From Luteimonas marina (GTDB lineage: Bacteria > Pseudomonadota > Gammaproteobacteria > Xanthomonadales > Xanthomonadaceae), in contig NZ_VOHK01000009.1 in NCBI RefSeq assembly GCF_007859325.1, positions 1 through 64,000 on the forward strand: a stretch of DNA of 64,000 bases, read 5' to 3'. The notes beneath the pieces were generated by a model. That model had not been told where the DNA came from and searched no databases. It saw only the letters and a list, made by a program, of their open reading frames with translations. Positions 42,730 to 49,896 of the stretch are shown here, piece after piece (position 1 is the first letter of the stretch; every line of letters begins with the position of its first letter). A program made the translations under genes and the position numbers.

Positions 42730-43138
42730 ACGTCGTCGCCCGGGCGGGATCGTCGCATCGAGGCGTCCATGGCCGCAGGACCAGGCGCCGTCCCCGGCGC
42801 CATCTTCGACATGCGGATCCCGGCGTTGCCGCACCCCTGCCGCAGGGTTGCCCACGCCCCCCCGGACCGGCATGACGCAAGCGGATGCCGCCACCGAAGT
42901 AGTGCCACGGGATCCATGCCTGCACGTCGCTGCACGGCCACGCGAACACGTGACAACGATCACTGCGGTCGATCGCCGCAGCCAATCCCGGCAAACGCAA
43001 TGCGTGTTCGATCCTTCGCAGTTGCCACGGCCATGTACTGCCGATGCCGTGGGCCTCGAAGCACAACACCTCGCGCGCAAGGATCAGTTCACCGGGAATG
43101 CTGGAAAGACCCCGCAACAGCCAGGTCTCGCTGCGCAT
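42695..43138 (-). CDS. Hypothetical protein with a possible PH-like domain; C-terminus doubtful
   Basis: 147 residues from MRSETWLLRGLSSIPGELIL; a longer start at 43228 adds 30. Residues 1-85 read like a real domain: repeated beta-strand-like stretches (GELILAREVLCFEAHG; CHVFAWPCSDVQAWIPWHYF) and WPWQLRRIE, suggestive of GRAM/bacterial PH folds. After WHYFGGGIRLRHAGP the frame becomes Gly/Arg-rich and runs 35 nt into the end of dnaE. A run of seven Gs (on the minus strand, near 42857-42863) lies just where quality drops, so a frameshift there is possible. It is the last gene of the minus-strand lipoprotein set, 108 nt after the preceding stop (18 nt if the longer start is used). Function unknown. 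Confidence 0.5.
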   Translation of the reverse strand: MRSETWLLRGLSSIPGELILAREVLCFEAHGIGSTWPWQLRRIEHALRLPGLAAAIDRSDRCHVFAWPCSDVQAWIPWHYFGGGIRLRHAGPGGRGQPCGRGAATPGSACRRWRRGRRLVLRPWTPRCDDPARATTFSSPRGARATV

Positions 43139-43246
43139 CTCCCCACGGGATGCAGATCGCGCTTGCGTTTGATCCCAGCGAGCGGCAGCGATCATGTGCA
43201 CTGCGTCGCACATTGTCGGCCCTGTCAACCCAAGCCAGCGCCCATG

Positions 43247-44230
43247 TCAGCGCGAACCCGGTGGCGACGACGTCCATGCCGCCGCCAGTGCAAATGCTTC
43301 CGCACGTGCTTCGTGCTCGCGACGGCAGCGCCTGGCGGCGATGTCGGCGTCGCGGTCGGCGCCGATGTATTGCTGCATCCGCTTGTGGTTGGCCTGCGCC
43401 AGGCAGGCATGCAGTTCGCCATCCTCCGGCAGCGGAGCGAGATGGATCGGGTGCATGAGGAGCGCATGCTCGACCTCGTCGTAGACCGCGGCCGGGGCCG
43501 TGGTCACCGCGACGTCGGCATCGAACCATGCGCTGGGCGCCGCCTCCGCAGGATCCATCCCAAGCCATGGCCCACCGGTTTCGACATATTCCATGCCGAT
43601 GTACATGCGTCCACGCATCGCGTCCTCACCCTGGGCGAAGCGGAAATGCACGATGTCCATGTTCTGCGCATCGTAAGGACTGCGCTTCGCAGCCTGCTCC
43701 AGCACCAGCGCCTCTTGGTCGGCATAGCGTGAACGCACGAGGGCTTCTGCGTGACGACGAGTGACGGCTTCCATCCCGCCGCTGCGGATGCGCGGGATGT
43801 CGTCGGTTGCCGCGATCCGCTCCGTCGGCAAGCGTTCCCGCCGGCTGCGACCATCGGCGGACACGAAAATCCAATGCAGGCAGGACGATCGCATGCAGTT
43901 CGCCGCCACGCGGATCTCGCCCTTCCAGTCCGGCGGCGGAACCCCCCGCACGCGCTGCAGCACCAGGTCCGCATAGGCGCCCCGCCCATGCACCATGATC
44001 CGTCCGTCGGCGCTGTCGCGTTCCAGCGGTGGCTGTGGCGTGTGAGGCGTGTCCGCGGCGGCATTGACGTCCAGCCGCTCCTGCGAGGCCCATGAGCGGA
44101 CATCGCCACGCGCATCGAGACTCCCCGACGATTCCGGGCCGCCACAGGCCGTTGTTGCCAGCAACACCGCCACTCCCGTCGCAATCCGCGCGCCCCAGGC
44201 ACGACGCCTACACGTCGCGAGGGTATTCAC
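43247..44230 (-). CDS. Putative lipoprotein, partner of the first paralogue
   Basis: 327 residues from a GTG that overlaps the stop of the preceding lipoprotein gene (GTGA). N-terminus with Arg-rich start, hydrophobic stretch IATGVAVLLA and lipobox TTAC. The mature part has paired cysteines (NCMRSSCLHW) and the blocks YADLVLQRVRGVPPPDWKGE, DIVHFRFAQGEDAMRGRMYI and AVYDEVEHALLMHPIHLAPL, ending in a charged helix (RRCRREHEARAEAFALAAAW). No known family is recognised and it is not a relative of the three long paralogues. Strict coupling suggests the two products act together outside the inner membrane. Confidence 0.75.
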   Translation of the reverse strand: MNTLATCRRRAWGARIATGVAVLLATTACGGPESSGSLDARGDVRSWASQERLDVNAAADTPHTPQPPLERDSADGRIMVHGRGAYADLVLQRVRGVPPPDWKGEIRVAANCMRSSCLHWIFVSADGRSRRERLPTERIAATDDIPRIRSGGMEAVTRRHAEALVRSRYADQEALVLEQAAKRSPYDAQNMDIVHFRFAQGEDAMRGRMYIGMEYVETGGPWLGMDPAEAAPSAWFDADVAVTTAPAAVYDEVEHALLMHPIHLAPLPEDGELHACLAQANHKRMQQYIGADRDADIAARRCRREHEARAEAFALAAAWTSSPPGSR

Positions 44231-45432
44231 GGGATGCGCTCGAGTTCGGTGGCGTTGGAGGGCTGGTAGTACGGATCGTGGGTGCTCCACGCATTGTTCG
44301 GATTGTCGTTGTCCTGGAACACGCGCGAGCCACCGTGGATGCTCGACTGCACGGTGCCGCCCCCGTTGCCGGCGTAGGTGTCGTATTCGCCGATCGCTTC
44401 CAGCCCGCGCCGATGCATGCCGTCGTTGGTGGCGACGGTGTTGGCGTGGGTCCGGGCGTAGATGCCGGCCACCTCGCGCTGGGTCTGCGCACGGATCCCG
44501 GCACGGTCCGCCTCGCCGCGCGCATTGATCTGCGCCATGCGCCCTTCGTGCCACTGGTCGATGCCCTGGCGCTGCGCGGCGTAGTAGCGCTGGAGCGTCC
44601 CCGTCACCCGCTGCCTGGCATCGGCCATCCATTGCGGGTCCGGCTGGATGGTCATGGCGATGCGATCGGCGAGTCCGACATCCAGCTGGCCGTTGCGTGC
44701 CCGGTTGGCCACGATCTCGGTGCTGGCTGCGGTGGTGTTGCCGCGGAACGACGAGAAGCTGACGCCGGACGACAGCACCTCGCGGATCTCAACACCTTCC
44801 AATGTGTAGCCGATCAGCAGGTGCCCGGCCTCGATACGACGTTGCTGACCCGCATCCGGAATCCCGCCCCCTTGAGCCGCCTGCTCCATCCTGGCCACGC
44901 CTTCGGGCCAATCCATGTAGTCGAGCACGCGCGCATCCGGGCGGAACTGTGCCGCCACGGATTCAAGGAACGCGCGGACGCTGCGATACGGGGCCGCCGG
45001 ACAGGGATTGGTGGGGAGCTCGGTGCCCTGCACTTGCCAGGACGCGGCCGGCACCAGCCGGAACGCGGCGATTCCATCCGGCGCCGTCGCCGTCCACGCG
45101 ACCTGCAATCCGCCGCTGCAGACGTCGCCATTCTCCCAGCGCACGCCGCCGCTCATCCGCCAACCGGCCGGCACCTGCACCGTGTAGGCAAGGCGTGGCG
45201 AACCGAAACCGGCTTCGTCCATGATCTGCACCGGTGCCAGTTGGCCGGTGCCGGCATGCACTGGCACTGGCGCCGTCTCAGCATCGCCACCCCCGGCCCA
45301 TGCCGATCCCGCATCCAGCTGGCCGTCACCGCCAACAGAGTCAGGCCACTGCGTGCCTGCACCTGTGCCACCACAGGCGGAAAGCGCCAATGCCACCGCC
45401 AGTACACGCGTGGTCCTGATCATCGTCTTCAT
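44227..45432 (-). CDS. Lipoprotein paralogue 1 with ELERIP tail
   Basis: 401 residues. Signal peptide MKTMIRTTRVLAVALALSAC with lipobox LSAC. N-terminal domain (about 75-200): PVQIMDEAGFGSPRLAYTVQ, VPAGWRMSGGVRWENGD, then FLESVAAQFRPDARVLDY. A helical middle (about 260-330) with WHEGRMAQINARGEADRAGI, and a C-terminal tail with SSIHGGSRVFQDN, DPYYQPSNATELERIP. The tail is shared almost unchanged with the genes at 45598 and 47559. A two-part promoter-like element lies 37 nt upstream (45470-45497). The chosen ATG is followed at once by the signal peptide; upstream in-frame codons add nothing. Function unknown. Confidence 0.82.
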   Translation of the reverse strand: MKTMIRTTRVLAVALALSACGGTGAGTQWPDSVGGDGQLDAGSAWAGGGDAETAPVPVHAGTGQLAPVQIMDEAGFGSPRLAYTVQVPAGWRMSGGVRWENGDVCSGGLQVAWTATAPDGIAAFRLVPAASWQVQGTELPTNPCPAAPYRSVRAFLESVAAQFRPDARVLDYMDWPEGVARMEQAAQGGGIPDAGQQRRIEAGHLLIGYTLEGVEIREVLSSGVSFSSFRGNTTAASTEIVANRARNGQLDVGLADRIAMTIQPDPQWMADARQRVTGTLQRYYAAQRQGIDQWHEGRMAQINARGEADRAGIRAQTQREVAGIYARTHANTVATNDGMHRRGLEAIGEYDTYAGNGGGTVQSSIHGGSRVFQDNDNPNNAWSTHDPYYQPSNATELERIP

Positions 45433-45469
45433 GCCTTGCTCCCCGGCGGACATCGCCATTCACTTCACG

Positions 45470-45497
45470 AGGCGCAGAATGGGTTGATTCCGGCTCA
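45470..45497 (-). promoter_or_regulatory. Shared two-part element, copy 1
   Basis: Minus strand TGAGCCGG (45497-45490), 14 nt, GCGCCT (45475-45470); 37 nt to the ATG of lipoprotein paralogue 1. Same words and same spacing as at 46810, 48849 and 48899. Confidence 0.7.
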
Positions 45498-45597
45498 TCG
45501 CGGCGCCAGCCCGTCGCCGGCATCGCCGGAAAACAGGCCGGCTCGCGCAGGCAGGCCAGCCGGGGACATCTTGCGGGGCTGGACGACGATGCTCGTT

Positions 45598-46776
45598 TCA
45601 GCGGATCCGTTCCAGCTCGGTCGCATTCGATGGTTGTGCATGGGGATCGTCGGTATTCCAGACATTCGACGTCCTGCTGTTGTCCTGGAACACGCGCGAA
45701 CCCTCGTGGATCGAGCTGTAGACCGTGCCGCCATGGATGCCGGCATACGCATTGCGTTCGTAGATGCCATCGATGGTGCGCGCATGGATGCGGTCGTTGG
45801 TGGCCTGGGTGTTGGCATAGGTCTGTGCCCGCATCGCGGCCACCTCGCGCGTGGCGCGCGACCAGATCGCGGCACGGTCGGCGGCCCCCTTGGCGTTGAT
45901 CTCGGCCATGCGCCGCGCGTGCCAGGCCTGGATCTGCTTGAGCTGTTCGGCGTAGAAATGATTGACGTTGGCCTGCACGCGCTTGACCGCCGGCTCGGCC
46001 CACTCCGGATTCTCTTCGATGCTGCCGACGATCCGGTCCAGCAAGCCCATGTCGAGCTGGCCGTTCGGCGCGCGGTAGGCATCCACGCGACCGGCACCGG
46101 CGACAATGTTGCCGTTGGATTTGACCCGGTTGAAGGTCACCGCCACGGCAAGCACTTCACGCATGTCGACACCATCGGCCTCATACCCGATCAGCACGCG
46201 ACCCGCGTCGAAGCGCTGCTCGACCTCCGCAGGCGGCGGTTGCCCGTGGCGGCGCGCCGATTGTTCGGCGCGGGCGGCGTGCTCGGGCCAGTCGCTGTAG
46301 TCCAGCACCCGCGCGTTGGGCCGTGCCTGCATGGCGACGGCTTCCAGCAGTTCGCGTGCGGAGCGGAAGGGCTCCACCGGGCATGGATCCACCGGCAGCT
46401 CGGTGCCCTTCACCTGCCAGACGAACGCCGGATACATCTCGTACACGCTGACGTTGTCCGGTGCGACCGCCGCCCACGTCACGCGCGCCTGGTGCGAGTA
46501 GCACTCGGCCTTGTCGTTCCACTGCACGCCACCTGCGGTCTGCCACCCTCTGGGCACCTGCAGCCGGAAGGCCACCATCGGCGTACCGAATCCGGACGTG
46601 TCGACAATCTCGACCGGCACCAGCCGGCGCGTGTCAGACGTCGCGGAGCCGTGCGCACCGGACGCTTGCGTTGCCGCGACGCGTCCATCGCCCGCATCAC
46701 TCGCCGACCCGCATGCCGACAGCGCGAGCAGCACCGCGGCCGCGCACATGGTCCTCCGACCGATTCCCCTGAACAT
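45598..46776 (-). CDS. Lipoprotein paralogue 2 with ELERIR tail
   Basis: 392 residues. Signal peptide with lipobox LSAC (MFRGIGRRTMCAAAVLLALS). Same layout as paralogue 1: PVEIVDTSGFGTPMVAFRLQ, VPRGWQTAGGVQWNDK, GTELPVDPCP, NARVLDYSDWPE; a helical part with WHARRMAEINAKGAADRAAI; tail SSIHEGSRVFQDN and DPHAQPSNATELERIR. Unlike the other two it has no coupled partner gene; 165 nt of non-coding DNA follows to paralogue 1. The N-terminal domain keeps two cysteines (AECYSH and DPCP) that align with those of the paralogues and may form a disulfide. Confidence 0.82.
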   Translation of the reverse strand: MFRGIGRRTMCAAAVLLALSACGSASDAGDGRVAATQASGAHGSATSDTRRLVPVEIVDTSGFGTPMVAFRLQVPRGWQTAGGVQWNDKAECYSHQARVTWAAVAPDNVSVYEMYPAFVWQVKGTELPVDPCPVEPFRSARELLEAVAMQARPNARVLDYSDWPEHAARAEQSARRHGQPPPAEVEQRFDAGRVLIGYEADGVDMREVLAVAVTFNRVKSNGNIVAGAGRVDAYRAPNGQLDMGLLDRIVGSIEENPEWAEPAVKRVQANVNHFYAEQLKQIQAWHARRMAEINAKGAADRAAIWSRATREVAAMRAQTYANTQATNDRIHARTIDGIYERNAYAGIHGGTVYSSIHEGSRVFQDNSRTSNVWNTDDPHAQPSNATELERIR

Positions 46777-46809
46777 GGTGTCCCCCTTCGATGCCCGAAC
46801 TCTCCTGCA

Positions 46810-46837
46810 AGGCGCAAAGACACGCGCAACCGGCTCA
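46810..46837 (-). promoter_or_regulatory. Shared two-part element, copy 2
   Basis: Minus strand TGAGCCGG (46837-46830), 14 nt, GCGCCT (46815-46810); 33 nt to the ATG of paralogue 2. Confidence 0.7.
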
Positions 46838-46878
46838 TCGGCGCGCCGCGGTGCATGCCGCCGCGGCGACGATCCGAC

Positions 46879-47562
46879 TCACCGACCCTGGCCGCCCTGC
46901 CCGTCCATCGCGTTGCGCACCGGGAAGCCGGCCTGGCGCCAGGCGTCGATACCGCCGCGATACCAGTGCACGTTGCCGTAACCCATCTCGATCGCCCGCA
47001 GTGCGGCGTTGTACGAGCCCCAGCAGTGCGTGCCGCCGCAATAGACCACCAGCATCTTCGACTTGTCGCCGCCGGTGGCCTGCTGCAGATACTGGCCGAA
47101 ACCCTGCTGGACCTGGTCGTCGAAGCTGCCGCCCTGCGCGGCAGGCACCACCGCCACCGCGCCGGGCAGATGTTCGGGACCGGCATAGGCATGCAGCAGC
47201 AACACCTTGCCCTGCCCGCCCTGCAGCAGTTGCGCGAGCTGCTGCGTGCCGATGACCCTGCCGCCGGGGATCGCGGTCGGGGTCGGACCGCCGAGCTGGT
47301 CGGACGGACGCAGCTGCGGCGTCGGCGCCACGCCGAAGTCCTGCGCTTCGCCCGATGCCGCCGGCGGCGCGAACCGCGGTTGCCCGGACTGCATGGAGGG
47401 ATCCGGCCGCGCCTGCGTCGCGCGCGGCGGCGGCGGCGGGGACGGCTGGCGCTGGCCGGAACCACCGAAGCTGTCCTGCGCCTGGAGCGCCGGCGCGACG
47501 GCAAGGCACAGGAGGGTCGCGACTGCGGATGCCAGCGCCAGCCTGCGGGACAGGCCGGTCAC
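46879..47562 (-). CDS. Periplasmic rhodanese-like protein with Cys-x4-Cys-Trp motif
   Basis: 227 residues. A signal peptide (about 1-28, ending VAPALQAQ) without lipobox, a Pro/Gln-rich linker (29-100) and a single rhodanese domain: GGRVIGTQQLAQLL, then VVYCGGTHCWGSYNAALRAI and GYGNVHWYRGGIDAWRQAGF. The active-site loop has two cysteines followed by Trp, resembling the CxxCW rhodaneses found near PQQ-dependent enzymes. A GTG start overlaps the stop of paralogue 3 (GTGA), so it is that lipoprotein's partner. Possible roles are sulfur transfer or thiol redox chemistry on the lipoprotein; this is inference. Confidence 0.85.
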   Translation of the reverse strand: MTGLSRRLALASAVATLLCLAVAPALQAQDSFGGSGQRQPSPPPPPRATQARPDPSMQSGQPRFAPPAASGEAQDFGVAPTPQLRPSDQLGGPTPTAIPGGRVIGTQQLAQLLQGGQGKVLLLHAYAGPEHLPGAVAVVPAAQGGSFDDQVQQGFGQYLQQATGGDKSKMLVVYCGGTHCWGSYNAALRAIEMGYGNVHWYRGGIDAWRQAGFPVRNAMDGQGGQGR

Positions 47563-48809
47563 GGGATGCGCTCCAGCTCGGTGGCGTTGGCCGGATCGTG
47601 ATAGGGATCGTTGCTGCTGTAGACGAGGTTCGGATCGCTGTTGCCCTGGAACACCCGGCTACCACCGTGGATGCTCGACTGCACCGTGCTGCCGTCGGTG
47701 CCGGCGTAGCTGTTGTACTCGCCGATGCCTTCCATCGTCCGGCGGTGGATGTTGTCGTTGGTCGCGCTGGTGTTGGCGGCGATGGCGCTGTAGATCCCCG
47801 CCACTTCCTGGTTGGTGCGCATGCGGATCGCGTGGCGGTCCGCGGCACCGCGGGCGTTGATGATCGCCATCTGCCGGTTGTGCCAGTCGTTGATGCTGCG
47901 GGCCTGGCCGTCGTGGAAGCGCTGCATGCTGGCCATGCTGCGCTGCTTCATCGCCTCCATCCACTGCGGGTTGGGCCGCATCGACTGCGCAACGCGCCCG
48001 CCCAGCTCCATGTCGAGGCCGCCGTTGGGCGCGCGCAGCGAATGGATCGTGGCAGTGCCGCCGACGATGTTGCCCTGCGTCTGCGAGAAGGTGACCGCCG
48101 CGGTCAGCATCTCGCGCATGTCGACGCCGTCCTTGTCGTAGCCGATCAGGATGCGCCCGGCGTCATGGCGCACCTGTGCCTGCGGGTTCGACTGCCCGGC
48201 CTGTGCCATCTTCTGCTCGACGTCCGGCAGGCGCTGGTAGTCGAGCACGCGCGCGCCGGGGCGCGTGCGCTGCAAGGTGGCCTCGAGGAATTCTCGGGTC
48301 GAGCGGTATGGCGCCGCCGGGCAGGGATTCATCTGGATCTCGGTGCCGGCCACCTGCCAGCTGAAGCCGGGCAGGATCTCGATCGCGGTCAAGCTGTCGG
48401 GTGCGATCGCGCCCCAGGCGACCTGCAGCTGGTTGCCGATGCAGTTGGTCGAATCGTTCCAGCTCACGCCGCCCACGGTCTGCCAGCCGGCCGGGATCTG
48501 CACCTCGGAAGCGACCATCGGCTGCGCGAAGCCGTTGCCGTCGACGATCTGCGCCGGCTGCAGGCGCGAGGTATCGGGCGGCGGCGGCATCGGCGGCGGC
48601 GCGGCCTGCCGCTGCAGCGCCTGTCCCTCCGGCGCGGTGGCCAGCATGCCCTGGTCGGCCTGCAGCGCCTGCCCCTGCGGCCACCCCGGCGCCTGGCCGC
48701 CGTCGTCCAGCGCCTGCCAGCCATCGTTCTCCGACGCACCGCCACCGCACGCCGCCAGCGCCAGTCCCAGCACCGTTGCCGTCACGCCCGTTCTGATCCC
48801 GTTGCCCAT
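47559..48809 (-). CDS. Lipoprotein paralogue 3 with ELERIP tail
   Basis: 416 residues. Signal peptide with lipobox LAAC (GVTATVLGLALAACGGG), then a Gln/Pro-rich linker of about 55 residues absent from the others. Domain words match the paralogues: PAQIVDGNGFAQPMVASEVQ, IPAGWQTVGGVSWND, GTEIQMNPCPAAPYRSTREF, GARVLDYQRLPD; helical part WHNRQMAIINARGAADRHAI; tail SSIHGGSRVFQGN, DPYHDPANATELERIP. First gene of the set, 420 nt from the sigma-factor stop on the same strand, and coupled to the rhodanese gene. The ATG at MGNGIRTG was chosen because the signal peptide starts there. Confidence 0.82.
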   Translation of the reverse strand: MGNGIRTGVTATVLGLALAACGGGASENDGWQALDDGGQAPGWPQGQALQADQGMLATAPEGQALQRQAAPPPMPPPPDTSRLQPAQIVDGNGFAQPMVASEVQIPAGWQTVGGVSWNDSTNCIGNQLQVAWGAIAPDSLTAIEILPGFSWQVAGTEIQMNPCPAAPYRSTREFLEATLQRTRPGARVLDYQRLPDVEQKMAQAGQSNPQAQVRHDAGRILIGYDKDGVDMREMLTAAVTFSQTQGNIVGGTATIHSLRAPNGGLDMELGGRVAQSMRPNPQWMEAMKQRSMASMQRFHDGQARSINDWHNRQMAIINARGAADRHAIRMRTNQEVAGIYSAIAANTSATNDNIHRRTMEGIGEYNSYAGTDGSTVQSSIHGGSRVFQGNSDPNLVYSSNDPYHDPANATELERIP

Positions 48810-48848
48810 GGTCGTCCCCGGGGGCCCGGATGGCCCTGTCCCCCTTCC

Positions 48849-48876
48849 AGGCGCAGGACGCCGCGAAACCGGCTCA
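48849..48876 (-). promoter_or_regulatory. Shared two-part element, copy 3
   Basis: Minus strand TGAGCCGG (48876-48869), 14 nt, GCGCCT (48854-48849); 39 nt to the ATG of paralogue 3. Confidence 0.7.
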
Positions 48877-48898
48877 CGCAGGCGGCAGGCGCCCGGCG

Positions 48899-48926
48899 TG
48901 AGCCGATCCGGCCGGAATCCGCGCCT
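48899..48926 (+). promoter_or_regulatory. Shared two-part element, copy 4 (divergent)
   Basis: Plus strand TGAGCCGA (48899-48906), 14 nt, GCGCCT (48921-48926); 45 nt to the ATG of the 70-residue ORF. It lies back to back with copy 3, 22 bp apart. Confidence 0.6.
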
Positions 48927-48971
48927 TGTCGGGTAAACGGCCCGCACGGCCGCTTCCAGGGGGACCTCCGC

Positions 48972-49184
48972 ATGCTCGACCGCACCCGCCCGCCATGCGC
49001 CACCCGGCGCGAGCTCTATGCGCGCATCGCCGGTAGCGCCGGCGAACACGACGTCCGCCGCGCCGAACGCCTGCTGCTGCGGGCGCTCGAGCGGCAGTGG
49101 CCGCAGGTGCGGCTCGAACGCCTGCTGGCGCTGCTGCTGCGGCGCACGGGCGGCGACGCGACCGCCGCCGGGTCGATGCCATGA
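48972..49184 (+). CDS. Small basic helical protein, hypothetical
   Basis: 70 residues: MLDRTRPPCATRRELYARIA, then a helix with HDVRRAERLLLRALERQW and VRLERLLALLLRR, strongly basic and amphipathic. AGGGGGACC lies about 10 bases before the ATG. The fourth copy of the shared promoter-like element lies just upstream, which supports it being a real gene of the same set. It is convergent with the sigma-factor gene, 44 nt away. No family recognised. Confidence 0.5.
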   Translation: MLDRTRPPCATRRELYARIAGSAGEHDVRRAERLLLRALERQWPQVRLERLLALLLRRTGGDATAAGSMP

Positions 49185-49228
49185 ACCAGGACTACCGCAC
49201 GCCGTTCGAGCGCCTGCGCCAGGCCTGG

Positions 49229-49789
49229 TCAGCGCTGATCCGCCAGAGCCTCGAACAGCCAGCTGCGCGCGACCTGCCAGTGGCGCTTGACCGTGGCCGG
49301 GGAACTGTCCAGCGCCGCGGCGGTTTCCTCGATGGTCAGGCCGCCGAAGTAGCGCAGTTCGACGATCTTCGCCTTCTCGGCGTCGAAGCGCTCGAGCGCG
49401 ACCAGCGCACCGTCCAGCGCGGCGACGTCGATGTCGTCGCCACTGCCGTCGGCAAGGTCGATGCTGGTGATTGACACCCGCTCGCCGCCATCACGCTTGT
49501 GCGCCGATCGCCGCCGGGCGTGGTCGACCAGCACCTCGCGCATCACCCTCGCGGCCATGTGCACGAAATGAACGCGGTCGCGCCACTCGATGCGATCCAG
49601 GCCGCTCAGGCGCAGGTAGGCCTCGTTGACCAGTGCGGTCGCCTGCAGCGTGTGCCCGGCGCGTTCGCCGCCGATCTGGCGCTGCGCGATCGCGCGCAGC
49701 TCGGGATAGAGCGCATCGACCAGGCGATCGCGCGCGGACAGGTCGCCCTGCCGCCAGTCCGCAAGCCATTGCGTGAATTCCCCGCTCAC
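49229..49789 (-). CDS. ECF43-like RNA polymerase sigma factor (EcfK-type)
   Basis: 186 residues from GTG (VSGEFTQWLADWRQGD). Sigma region 2 (about 18-90, with HTLQATALVNEAYLRL and RVHFVHMAARVMREVLVDHA) and region 4 (about 125-180, LRYFGGLTIEETAAALDSSP). This is the ECF class encoded beside membrane Ser/Thr kinases. In Xanthomonas citri EcfK, phosphorylation by PknS of a threonine in region 2 (reported as T51) switches the factor on; here residue 51 is also Thr, in HTLQAT. No anti-sigma gene is present. The kinase gene diverges from it with 107 nt between starts. A longer start at 49834 is less likely. Confidence 0.9.
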   Translation of the reverse strand: MSGEFTQWLADWRQGDLSARDRLVDALYPELRAIAQRQIGGERAGHTLQATALVNEAYLRLSGLDRIEWRDRVHFVHMAARVMREVLVDHARRRSAHKRDGGERVSITSIDLADGSGDDIDVAALDGALVALERFDAEKAKIVELRYFGGLTIEETAAALDSSPATVKRHWQVARSWLFEALADQR

Positions 49790-49896
49790 GGCGGCAAGTC
49801 TAGCAACGGCCGCGGACGCCGCGCACGTGGGCAAGGCGCCGCACTTTTGCTAGCGTCGCGACGTCGGCACGATCTCTGCCGGTGCCGGGAACCGGA

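Noticed and set aside
44092-47601. A 1169-codon open frame on the plus strand across the lipoprotein genes
   Set aside because: It is an antisense shadow made long by high GC. The translation is rich in Arg, His, Pro and Ala with no family words, whereas the minus strand has signal peptides, conserved paralogue motifs and coupled starts.
49181-49474. A 97-codon plus-strand ORF overlapping the 70-codon ORF by ATGA
   Set aside because: Most of it is antisense to the sigma-factor gene and its composition is that of a shadow frame; no homology words seen.
49850-49896. Copy of the shared two-part element in front of the kinase or sigma gene
   Set aside because: A GGCGCC word occurs in the 107-nt gap, but no TGAGCCG partner lies 14 nt away on either strand.
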